Shown piece after piece: positions 11,825 through 19,774 of a stretch of 64,000 bases of DNA (positions are counted from its first letter, which is position 1; every line of letters starts with the position of its first letter). Below the pieces are notes generated by a model that worked only from the letters and a program-made list of their open reading frames with translations, searched no databases and had not been told where the DNA came from. The translations under genes and the position numbers were made by a program. Source of the DNA: JASLDZ01 sp964242895 (GTDB lineage: Bacteria > Pseudomonadota > Alphaproteobacteria > Caulobacterales > Caulobacteraceae); contig CAXTBN010000005.1 in assembly GCA_964242895.1 (NCBI GenBank), positions 1 to 64,000 on the forward strand, in the 5' to 3' direction.

Positions 11825-12988
11825 CTAGCCGCCCTTGAAGGCGACGGGCACCTCGACGCGGGCGCCCTCCACGGAGCGGCCGTCGGGCGTGACGGGGCGC
11901 ATCTGGAAGTCGCGCGACAGCCGCAGCGCCGCACCGCCGAAGCCGTAGTCGGGCGGGTCCTCCGAGAGCACGTCGCAGGCGGTCAGGGCCCCCGTTCCCG
12001 TGACGCGGCAGGTCAGGCGCGCGCGACCGTCGATGTCCAGCCGCAGGGCGCGCTCCGGGAAGGCGTCAGCCATCTCGTCGCCGTTCGGCCGACGCGTCCA
12101 CTGAGGCGCGTCCACGACCGCCACCACCCGCTGCGCCGGCTCCAGCGGTGCGTCGAGCGGCGTAGAGGGCGCTTCGGCCTGCGGGCCGGACGCGGGCGGG
12201 CGTCCCTCTTTCAACTCGGCGATCCGCGACCGATACCGCGGAGCGAGGCAGGCGGCGGGATCGGCGGTGGTGCGGCAAGCGCTCCGCCCCGCCTGCCACC
12301 GCGCCTGCTCGGCCGCGAGCTCGGCGCGCTCGTCGGCACTCAACCCCGCCGCCCGGACGGCATAGGCGTTCGCCAGCGCCTTTCTCAGACGCGCGAGCTC
12401 GAGATCCCCGCACGCGGCCGTGGCGATCCAGCCGCGCGGCCGCGCGCAGGCGGCGGTCTCCGGCGACGAGGCGGCGTCGCGGGCGGACGCGCTCCGCCCC
12501 GAGCGCGCACCAAACCCCGGCAGCGGGCCGAAGCCGTCGCGCGCGCACAGCCGCAGGAACAGCAGCGCGCCGACGCCGAGCAGGCAGAGCCACAGGCCGA
12601 ACCGCCAGCCGCGGCGCGGCGCGGCGGTCGGAAGCGGCCGACGAGCGGGACCCCCGCCGTCCGGAGGCGATTGCTGCGGCGACGTCGCCGCCTGCGCGAG
12701 ACCGACCGGCGCGGGCGGAACCGACGTCCCACCCAAGCCGAGGCTCGGGGCGCCGCGCGGCGGATGCGCCGCAACGGTCTGCGACGGCGGGCCCGGCGGG
12801 TCGACCTCGTCGAGCACGGCGGCGAGCTCCGGCACGTCCTCCGGGCGATGCAGGGCGGTGAGGCCCTCGCGGCGGACGGGCAGCTCGACGCCGCGGCGGA
12901 TGCGCCGGCCGCGGATCAGCTCGCGCCAGTCGTCCGGGTCGTCGTACTGCTCGCCCTGACCCAGCAGGACGACGGGGCCGCCCGCCAT
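11825..12988 (-). CDS. Membrane protein with LprI-like and TonB C-terminal domains
   Basis: A 387-residue protein and last gene of the tubulin/actin operon. The N-terminus (about 1-70: DPDDWRELIRGRRIRRG, DVPELAAVLDEVD) is a small cytoplasmic domain I cannot name with confidence (GYF-like at best). A Pro-rich linker leads to one TM helix (FGLWLCLLGVGALLFLRLC, about 150). A periplasmic LprI/DUF1311-type Cys domain follows (ACGDLELARLRKAL, ACRTTADPAACLAPRY). The C-terminus is a TonB-C-like domain (RLTCRVTGTGALTACDV, GFGGAALRLSRDFQMRPV). ATG 12988 lies 1 nt after the preceding gene's stop. It looks like an envelope-spanning linker; the fusion with LprI is unusual. Confidence 0.7.
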   Translation of the reverse strand: MAGGPVVLLGQGEQYDDPDDWRELIRGRRIRRGVELPVRREGLTALHRPEDVPELAAVLDEVDPPGPPSQTVAAHPPRGAPSLGLGGTSVPPAPVGLAQAATSPQQSPPDGGGPARRPLPTAAPRRGWRFGLWLCLLGVGALLFLRLCARDGFGPLPGFGARSGRSASARDAASSPETAACARPRGWIATAACGDLELARLRKALANAYAVRAAGLSADERAELAAEQARWQAGRSACRTTADPAACLAPRYRSRIAELKEGRPPASGPQAEAPSTPLDAPLEPAQRVVAVVDAPQWTRRPNGDEMADAFPERALRLDIDGRARLTCRVTGTGALTACDVLSEDPPDYGFGGAALRLSRDFQMRPVTPDGRSVEGARVEVPVAFKGG

Positions 12989-12989
12989 C

Positions 12990-13892
12990 CTAAGACCGGA
13001 AGCCGGAGAGCCGGCCGCGTCGCCGCACCGACAGCCGGCCGGACGCATCACGGCGCAGCAGCGCCGGCTCCTCCAGCCGCAGCGCCGCGCCGTCGCCCGG
13101 CACGAGGTCGAACGCGGGGCCGAAGGTCTCGGCGGCGACCTCCGTCCTCTGCGGCGCGAAGTGCGCGCTCCAGTTCACGGCCGCCTGCTCGCCGGGCGTG
13201 AGCGCCCAGACCTCCGTCTCGCCCGGCGCGCGCACGGCCCAGAGCTTGGCGCCCTCAAAGGCGTCCAGCAGGAGCGCGCCCTCGGGGCTCAGCGTCGCGC
13301 CGCATGGCCGATGACGGGTGATGTAGTCAGCGGCGGCCGACGGCGGGTCGCGCGCGAGCCGTGCGAAGTCTTCGCGCAGAGCGGTGGTCCACGCCAGCAT
13401 CCCCTCGGCTCCGCCCGTGGACGTTGCGGACGCCGCCGTCACGACGGGTTGCACGCGCGCCGGCGGCGGGGCCGTCGTCTCCCTCGGTGGGAAGGCGTCG
13501 CGCGCGGGCGGACGGTCCCCGGCCGCGGGCGTGCGAGGAGCGGACGCACGCAGGCCGGCCTCCAGCCGGTCCAGCCGCTCGGCCGTGCGCGGATCGGGGC
13601 CTGCGGGCGCTGATCCGCGGGTCGCCTCCGCCAGCGCCTCCTCCGCCCGGCGACGGCCGACCCCTGCGACCGCGAGCGCCGTCCCGCCGAGCGCGACGGC
13701 GACGCCGCCCAAGCCCAGTGCGGCCCACGTCGCCACGGGTATGGCGGGGGATGCAGCCGCGACGGCGACCGCCGGTGCGGGCGCCACGGCCGGTTCGGTC
13801 CGCACCACATCGTGGCTCGGCGCCTGAGCGAGGGCGGGCGCGGCCACGCCCAGCCCCGACGCGACGGCGAGGAGGGCCGCGAGACGGCGCAC
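12990..13892 (-). CDS. Exported or membrane-anchored protein of the tubulin/actin operon
   Basis: A 300-residue protein not recognised as a known family. It starts with a signal peptide (MRRLAALLAVASG to ALAQ), then a second hydrophobic helix (ATWAALGLGGVAVALGGTAL, about residues 54-75), a short coiled-coil-like stretch (AERLDRLEAGLRA), a Pro/Ala-rich linker and a C-terminal domain of about 140 residues (DFARLARDPPSAAADYITRH, TEVWALTPGEQAAVNWSAHF, DLVPGDGAALRLEEPAL). The GTG start is 1 nt after the actin-like gene's stop, and its stop is 1 nt before the next start. It probably links the cytoplasmic cytoskeletal proteins to the envelope, but that is inferred from position alone. Confidence 0.65.
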   Translation of the reverse strand: MRRLAALLAVASGLGVAAPALAQAPSHDVVRTEPAVAPAPAVAVAAASPAIPVATWAALGLGGVAVALGGTALAVAGVGRRRAEEALAEATRGSAPAGPDPRTAERLDRLEAGLRASAPRTPAAGDRPPARDAFPPRETTAPPPARVQPVVTAASATSTGGAEGMLAWTTALREDFARLARDPPSAAADYITRHRPCGATLSPEGALLLDAFEGAKLWAVRAPGETEVWALTPGEQAAVNWSAHFAPQRTEVAAETFGPAFDLVPGDGAALRLEEPALLRRDASGRLSVRRRGRLSGFRS

Positions 13893-13893
13893 C

Positions 13894-16800
13894 TCAGACG
13901 TCCTCGGCGGCCACGCGGGCGCGGCGCTCGGCGGCGGGCAGGCCCAGGCGGTCGAGGAGCGCGCGCAGGAGCACGATGAACGGCGGCTCGAACACCGGCG
14001 GGCGGTCGCCGGGCTTGAGGGCGCGCACGGCGGCGGCCACGGCGGCGAGGTGGGCGTGAAGCTTGGTGCGCAGGAACGCGTCGGCCCCGTCGCGCTCGCC
14101 CTCGCGCAGGTTGATCTGCACGCCGGTCAGCTCGCGCAGCTCCCGAAGGAAGCGCTTGAACTCGGCCAGCTCGCCAGGGACGCCGGCGCGCGTCACGCCC
14201 GCCAGCGCCGCTGCGTCGCCATCGGCCGGCAGCACGGCGGGGCCGTCGGCGGTCTCCACGCTCACCGCCTCGCCGAGCGGGGTCCAGCGGCTGGCGGGCG
14301 CCTGCGAGAGGAGCTGCAGCTCGTCGAGGTCGGTCGCGCCCTCACCCGCCATGCCGAGCACCACCTCCATCTTGGCCTGCCGCGAGAACAGCACGGCGCG
14401 GTGCGGATGCGTGGCCGGATCGACGCCCGCCGCAGCGAGGAACAGGCCGAGGAGGTCGTTCAGCGGCGAGGAGCGGCCGGCGCTCGCGGCCTGATGGTGG
14501 CGGAACAGGGTGGCGCCGCGCCCGCCCATTCCGAAGCTGACGGCGCCCAGCTCCTCCGGCCGGATCCGAGCCTCGGCCACCAGCCGCCGCGCGACCAGGC
14601 CCACGTACCAGGCCAGCCCGCCCATGAAGACGAAAGCCGAGTGGCGCAGGCCGCGGCCCTCGGCGGTGTCCTTCACCACGTCGTAGCGGTCGGCCATGGC
14701 GCGGGCGAAGCGGGCGTCGGAGAACAGGAGCTCGCCGAAGTCCTTCAGGTTGTTGTCCTCCGCCTCGCTCGGCGGATAGAGCGTCGACCACTCGGAGGAG
14801 AAGCTCGCCCGCAGTTCGGCCAGGTCGTCGAGCTGCAGGTGGCGGAAGTACTCCGCGTTGTTCATCAGGTAGTGGGTCAGGAAGTCGCCGCCCGCCAGGC
14901 GGAACGAGCCGCGCCAAAGCGGCGGCTCGGACTTGCGCACGATCGCGATGTCGGTGGTGCCGCCGCCGATGTCGAGCACGACGTTGACCACGCCCGAGGC
15001 GGCCCCGCCCTCCACGTAGTTCAGGAAGTACTTCGCCGCCGCCGCCGACTCCGGCGTCAGCGGGCGCACGCGATGATCGTCGCTCTCGGGGGCGGCGCGG
15101 TCGGGGAAGAGGTCGTTCCAGGCGCGCACCAGGTCGCGGCGCAGGCCGCGTTCGTTCTCGGCGCCCATGGCCTCGGGGAAGGAGAAACGCCAGCGGGCGC
15201 GCACGGGGTCGAGGTCGCGGTCGACCAGCTCGGCGGCGGTCAGCAGCATGAACTCGCGCAGGAAGCGGCGGCTGATGTCCTTGGTGAGCGGCTCGCCGGA
15301 CCACTTCAGCTTGAAGCGCAGCGAACCCTGGCGGCGCTTCAGCTCGCCCACGTCCTGTCGCGTCTGGTGGTTGAGCGGGTCGCCCAGGGCGGGCTGGAAG
15401 AAGATCATGTCGCTGAACAGCGGCCGCTCGTCGCGCGCCTCGGCCACGGCGCGGAGCGCGGGATCGTTCCCCGCATCGATCTCGCGCCGCTTGGCGACGG
15501 TGGGGATGGGCGAGGCGTGGTCGGCCAGGGGAAAGAAGTCGACGAAGCTCCACTTGAAGTCGCGCCGGTTCTCCTCCTCGTTGGCCGGCTGGCGGATGGC
15601 CATGCGCACGCGGTTCTTGAACCGCACCGGCTCGCCCTTGAGCGAGGCGACGGTGTTGGTGGTGCCGAAGTCGACGGCCACCACCGCGCTCTCCGGCTGC
15701 AGGGCGCGCGAGGGCTCCTGGCGCAGGAGGATCAGGCCGACGGGCCGCGCCGCGCGGTCGGCGGCGGTGCGCTTGCGCGCCACGCACACGGCCTCGGGCG
15801 GGGCGGCGGAGATCTGCAGCTCCTCCACCAGCACTTCGGAGTCGCGGAACCGCAGGCGCTCGAAGGCGGCGGGCGCGCCGGCGGAGGCGGGCGGGGTGAC
15901 GGGACGCCGGAACTCCTGCTCCTCAAGCCTCAGTCCGGAGGAGTCGAACCAGGTGCGGGCGCGGAGGTCGCGGCGGCCGGCGTCGGGCTCGGCGGCGAGC
16001 GCCTCGGCCATGTGCTGGGCGGAGACGCCGAAGCGGCCCTGCAGGCCGGTCATGCCAGGGTTGTACGACAGGCGCAGGAAGTTCCAACGCCAGCCGCGCT
16101 GGGCGAAGTCGGGCCAGGTGGAGATGGCCCCGAACTGGGCGTTGACGCGCTCGGCGGCGTTGGGCGCCTCGCCCTCCGCGCCCGTGCGGTAGGTGCGGCC
16201 GACCGCGTGCGTCTGACGAGCGGCGGCGAGCGGCAGGTTCAGGCTGACGGCGTAGTCGCCCTCGCCGGTGCTGGAGAGGCGCAGGGCGGGGCCGATCTCG
16301 CGCGGCCGCAGGCTCCAGAGCGCCAAGGGCGAGAGGGGCAGGACGGCGCCGCGGAACGGCTCGTCGTGCCCGTCCACCACCACGCCCGGGGCGAGGCGGG
16401 CGAACTCGGGCGTGAAGTAGTCGGCGGCTTCGACGATCAGCCAGCCGGCGTCGGCCGCCTCGCGCCGCACCTGGGCGAGCAGGCCGGGCGCGTCGAGCAG
16501 CGACTGCAGGGTGTGCTCGCGCCACACGTGCACGTCCTGCGGGGCGCGGTTCAGGGTGCGGGCGAGGTCGCGGTCGAACAGGATCAGGCCGTTGAACACG
16601 GCCCGCGCGCCGGCGTCCTCGGCCCCGGGAACCGGCGCCCCGAACTCGGACCGCAGCTCGAGCGCGCAGTCGCTGTGTCCCTCCGGGTACGCCTCGGCCG
16701 CGACCACGGGCGCGCGCTGCAGCTCGCGGTACAGGCGGGCGAGGTCGGCGCGGGGCAGCGGGCCGTCGTCGAGCCGGATCGGGCGGTCGAAGCCCTCCGC

Positions 16801-17610
16801 CAGGCGCGCGCAGTCGGCGGCGTAGGCGGCGAGCTCGGCCGAGAGGGCGTTGTAGGTGGCCTCGTTGGCCCGCTCGCCCGCCACCTCGGCCAGGGCGCGC
16901 TGCAGACGCTGGAGCCAGTCGACCAGAAGCGCGTAGTCGCGCCGGCCGAGCCGCCGGTCGGGCGGGAGCGCCGTCGGGTCGGCGAGGCCGTCGCGGAGCC
17001 ACGGCGCCGCGGCGATCCGCAATGAGGCGGCCGTCCGGCCGGGTGCGACCAGGGTCGAGGGATTGAGCAGGCCGGCGGCCTGCCACGGGGCCGCGAACAC
17101 GGGGGCGTCGTCGGCCCCGCCGGTGCGCTCGCGCACGTACAGCATCACGGGCCGGTCCCACCGCGCCTCGCCCGAGTCGCCCACGCCGGCCTGGGGCAGG
17201 CGCTCGCGCGGCAGCAGGAAGCCGAGCACCCGGCGGAACAGGGCGCCCGCCCCGCCCCGCGCCGCGCCCTCGCCCAGATCCAGCGGCTCCAGGCGGATGA
17301 GGTAGGCCTTGGCGTAGGCCGCGCGGAGCGCGAACAGCGCGAGCAGCGAGCGCCACTGCGCCCGCGCCTCCGCGTAGAGCGGCTGGGGCTGGTCGGCGCG
17401 GTTGAACACCAGCGCCTGGTGGAACGCGAGCACCTGCGCCCACACGTCGGGGATGGAGCGCAGGTCGGCGGCCGAGCCGCCGGTGCGCGGCAGGTCCAGG
17501 CTGTCGGCCAGCTTGTCGAGGCTGACGTTCTGGCTGACCCACTCGCCGGGCGCGGGGGGCGTGGCGAGCGAGCTGTCGCTGACCAGCGGCGGGAGGTTGG
17601 GGGTGCTCAC
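13894..17610 (-). CDS. Giant actin/Hsp70-superfamily ATPase (SrfB-like)
   Basis: A 1238-residue cytoplasmic protein. The C-terminal half has the nucleotide-binding motifs of the actin/Hsp70 fold in order: phosphate-1 VAVDFGTTNTVASL (about 645), phosphate-2 NVVLDIGGGTTDIAIV (about 878) and an adenosine-type loop SFGMGGRGATLF (about 1023). The first 600 residues match nothing I recognise and lack TM segments. Size and layout recall the SrfB virulence-factor family, but I am not certain it belongs there. GTG start, 9 nt after the tubulin-like gene. An actin-like and a tubulin-like nucleotide switch made from one message suggests a membrane-associated machine. Codon use is like its neighbours, so there is no sign of recent transfer. 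Confidence 0.75.
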   Translation of the reverse strand: MSTPNLPPLVSDSSLATPPAPGEWVSQNVSLDKLADSLDLPRTGGSAADLRSIPDVWAQVLAFHQALVFNRADQPQPLYAEARAQWRSLLALFALRAAYAKAYLIRLEPLDLGEGAARGGAGALFRRVLGFLLPRERLPQAGVGDSGEARWDRPVMLYVRERTGGADDAPVFAAPWQAAGLLNPSTLVAPGRTAASLRIAAAPWLRDGLADPTALPPDRRLGRRDYALLVDWLQRLQRALAEVAGERANEATYNALSAELAAYAADCARLAEGFDRPIRLDDGPLPRADLARLYRELQRAPVVAAEAYPEGHSDCALELRSEFGAPVPGAEDAGARAVFNGLILFDRDLARTLNRAPQDVHVWREHTLQSLLDAPGLLAQVRREAADAGWLIVEAADYFTPEFARLAPGVVVDGHDEPFRGAVLPLSPLALWSLRPREIGPALRLSSTGEGDYAVSLNLPLAAARQTHAVGRTYRTGAEGEAPNAAERVNAQFGAISTWPDFAQRGWRWNFLRLSYNPGMTGLQGRFGVSAQHMAEALAAEPDAGRRDLRARTWFDSSGLRLEEQEFRRPVTPPASAGAPAAFERLRFRDSEVLVEELQISAAPPEAVCVARKRTAADRAARPVGLILLRQEPSRALQPESAVVAVDFGTTNTVASLKGEPVRFKNRVRMAIRQPANEEENRRDFKWSFVDFFPLADHASPIPTVAKRREIDAGNDPALRAVAEARDERPLFSDMIFFQPALGDPLNHQTRQDVGELKRRQGSLRFKLKWSGEPLTKDISRRFLREFMLLTAAELVDRDLDPVRARWRFSFPEAMGAENERGLRRDLVRAWNDLFPDRAAPESDDHRVRPLTPESAAAAKYFLNYVEGGAASGVVNVVLDIGGGTTDIAIVRKSEPPLWRGSFRLAGGDFLTHYLMNNAEYFRHLQLDDLAELRASFSSEWSTLYPPSEAEDNNLKDFGELLFSDARFARAMADRYDVVKDTAEGRGLRHSAFVFMGGLAWYVGLVARRLVAEARIRPEELGAVSFGMGGRGATLFRHHQAASAGRSSPLNDLLGLFLAAAGVDPATHPHRAVLFSRQAKMEVVLGMAGEGATDLDELQLLSQAPASRWTPLGEAVSVETADGPAVLPADGDAAALAGVTRAGVPGELAEFKRFLRELRELTGVQINLREGERDGADAFLRTKLHAHLAAVAAAVRALKPGDRPPVFEPPFIVLLRALLDRLGLPAAERRARVAAEDV

Positions 17611-17619
17611 GGGGCCGAC

Positions 17620-19239
17620 CTACGCCGCCGTCCGGGGGCGCACGTTGGCCCCCTGGTGCACGGCGGCCACCAGCACGCCGAGGCCCTGGCTGCGGCCGGC
17701 GGCGCGGTGGTTGTTGATCTCCTCGTTGAGCACGCGCTGGCCAGGCGGGGCTCGGCCCTCCTGCGGACGGGTGACGCGATCGAAGTCCTCCGCCGGCGTG
17801 GCGCCCTCGGGCGGGCGGAGCGCGAGCTGCGGCGTGCGGCGGCTGGCGTCCACGGCCGGCGAGAAGGCGCCGACCATGCGCGAGAGGTCCCATAGCTCGA
17901 AGCGGCTCAGCGGCGGGTCGCCGAACGCGGAGGTGGTGGAGACCTGCTGCAGGGTCGCGGCCCAGACCAGCACGCGGTCGACCAGCCGGTCGAGCGCCTC
18001 CAGGCTCTCCTGCGTCTCCGCACGGTCGAGCCGCACGCCGCGCAGCTCCTGGCGCGACCACCACTGCGGACGTCCGCCGAACAGCCCCTTCTTCCGCCCG
18101 AGCTCCGGCCGGTAGGTGTCGCGCCAAGCCGCGCAGAAGCGCAGCAGCCGGCCGAACGCCTCGCCCGGCTCGCCCCGCCGGTCGCGGGAGACGGACGGGA
18201 TGTCGCCCCAGCCGAGGGCGCCCGCCTGGTCTCGGCTGGAGATGAAGACGGCGTTGGCCGCGTCCCCGCCCGGCGCGCGCGCGCCGTCGAAGAAGCGCAC
18301 CGCGCCCATGGCGGCCACCAGCTCAGGCGGCAGCGGCGGGTTGGCCTGGCTGGCCGCGCCCGGCGAGTGGTAGCCCATGGGGAAGGCGGGGCTCCAGCCG
18401 GTGAGGTAAAGCTCGTCGAACACCGCCTCGTCGCTGAACAGGCGGTGGTAGTACTTCAGGGCGTCGCGGCTGTTGCGGAGCAGGTCCTCCGGCTTGGCGA
18501 CGTTGGCGGACTCGTCGTCGGGCGGGGCGAAGCTGAAGTAGGGCAGCATCAGCGCGCCGCCGACGCGCACCGCTCCGCCGCCCCCGCCGCGCGCGTCGTC
18601 GGCCAGCTTGCGCAGGGTGCGGGCGAGGTTGGGGAAGCCCGCCGCGCCGGTGCCGCCGAACACCGAGCCGCAGAGGAAGATACGCACCTCCTCGCCCGAG
18701 CGCGCGCGGCGCAACGCGGCGGTCAGGGCGCGCGCGAAGCCGTTCTGAGGGTCGGCCAGGCGCGAGAGCATGGCCGCCGCGCCCACGTGCGGCCGGCCGC
18801 GGTAGCCGACGCCCAGGTCCATGCCGAGCTCCTCGGGCCCCGGCGCGTAGAGCACGTCCATGGCCGAGCGCAGGGCCTCGTCGTCGCGGCCCATGACGTC
18901 GGCGGAGAAGATGGAGGCGAGCGTGGTCCCCTGCTCGGCGTGCGGGCACCAGAGCGGCGGGTCCAGCGCGTCGGTCACCACGCGGCCGAGCGGCAGGCCG
19001 CCCTCGTCGCCTGCGCCGAAGTCCAGCGTGTCGGGCCGCTCGCCCGACCACAGGCGGCGGAAAGCGGCGGAGCGGGCGAGGAGGTCGCGCGCGCGGTCGA
19101 CGTTGCCGTTGGACTCGTCCTGGTCGACGAAGCCGACCGTGACCGAGGGCGGCCCGAGGCCCGCCAGGAAGGCGACGAGCGCGGCCTCGATCACCTTGGC
19201 GCCCGTGCCGCCCACGCCGATGAGAAGGTTCACCGCCAT
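17620..19239 (-). CDS. Tubulin/FtsZ-like GTPase
   Basis: A 539-residue protein with both nucleotide-loop signatures of the tubulin superfamily. The N-terminal loop is LLIGVGGTGAKVIEAAL (residues 5-21) and the tubulin signature-like loop is FLCGSVFGGTGAAGF (about 190). Acidic VDQDESNGN near residue 38 fits the ribose-binding region. It is longer than FtsZ and lacks the FtsZ C-terminal tail, so it is not the division FtsZ. It resembles the Tubulin_2 type of proteins. I recall that FtsZ-like families outside division were described with vWA-protein neighbours, which fits this operon. It lies between a four-TM protein (10 nt upstream) and the actin-like ATPase (9 nt downstream). Polymerisation is not shown by sequence. 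Confidence 0.8.
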   Translation of the reverse strand: MAVNLLIGVGGTGAKVIEAALVAFLAGLGPPSVTVGFVDQDESNGNVDRARDLLARSAAFRRLWSGERPDTLDFGAGDEGGLPLGRVVTDALDPPLWCPHAEQGTTLASIFSADVMGRDDEALRSAMDVLYAPGPEELGMDLGVGYRGRPHVGAAAMLSRLADPQNGFARALTAALRRARSGEEVRIFLCGSVFGGTGAAGFPNLARTLRKLADDARGGGGGAVRVGGALMLPYFSFAPPDDESANVAKPEDLLRNSRDALKYYHRLFSDEAVFDELYLTGWSPAFPMGYHSPGAASQANPPLPPELVAAMGAVRFFDGARAPGGDAANAVFISSRDQAGALGWGDIPSVSRDRRGEPGEAFGRLLRFCAAWRDTYRPELGRKKGLFGGRPQWWSRQELRGVRLDRAETQESLEALDRLVDRVLVWAATLQQVSTTSAFGDPPLSRFELWDLSRMVGAFSPAVDASRRTPQLALRPPEGATPAEDFDRVTRPQEGRAPPGQRVLNEEINNHRAAGRSQGLGVLVAAVHQGANVRPRTAA

Positions 19240-19249
19240 CGCGCGCGCC

Positions 19250-19741
19250 TCAGCGCCGGACCAGATGGGCCAGGGGCACGGAGGGCACCATGGCGTTCTT
19301 CACCCCCAGCGCGGTGGTCAGGAAGAAGCACAGCGGCGTCACCACCAGGATCGCCACCGCTAGCCCGTAACGCCAGGAGCCATTGATCACCTCGGTGGCG
19401 TAGGCCGTATGGCCGAGCACCAGGTTCACGATCAGCGCCAGCCCCAGCAGAAGCAGCCAGGTGGTGGTCATCCGCCGCTCGTCCCGCGGCGTGGCGGGGC
19501 GGGCCAACTGCGCCCACAGCAGCCAGACGGCCGCGCAGGCCGTCAGCACCACCATGGCCAGGAGCCACCACTGCAGGCACGCGCCCGCCGCGTCGGCGCG
19601 CAAGGCCTCGCTCATGGCCGCGTCCTGCCCAGGGGGCGGCAGCACGAAGTCGGGCTCGCGCGTCCGCAGCTGGATCAGGATCGCGCCGACGGCGGCGAAC
19701 AGCACGTCCACCCCGATCAGCGCTGCGAACAGCCTCGTCAC
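19250..19741 (-). CDS. Four-TM membrane protein of the tubulin/actin operon
   Basis: A 163-residue integral membrane protein with four hydrophobic segments: LFAALIGVDVLFAAVGAILI, WWLLAMVVLTACAAVWLLWA, WLLLLGLALIVNLVLG and GLAVAILVVTPLCFFLTTAL. A loop of about 35 residues with PPPGQD lies between TM1 and TM2. GTG start. No family recognised. Its place between the vWA lipoprotein and the tubulin-like GTPase suggests it is the membrane receptor or channel part of the system. Confidence 0.7.
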   Translation of the reverse strand: MTRLFAALIGVDVLFAAVGAILIQLRTREPDFVLPPPGQDAAMSEALRADAAGACLQWWLLAMVVLTACAAVWLLWAQLARPATPRDERRMTTTWLLLLGLALIVNLVLGHTAYATEVINGSWRYGLAVAILVVTPLCFFLTTALGVKNAMVPSVPLAHLVRR

Positions 19742-19774
19742 GCTCTCACTCCGACCACGCCGCGCACCCTGCCC

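Noticed and set aside
14981..15050. Possible frameshift or split in the very long actin-like gene
   Set aside because: The frame is continuous from 17610 to 13894 with all three nucleotide loops in order, so there is no break.
14050..17025. Long plus-strand open frame (991 codons) opposite the actin-like gene
   Set aside because: The minus strand has ordered nucleotide-binding motifs; the plus frame has none and shows the typical antisense composition.
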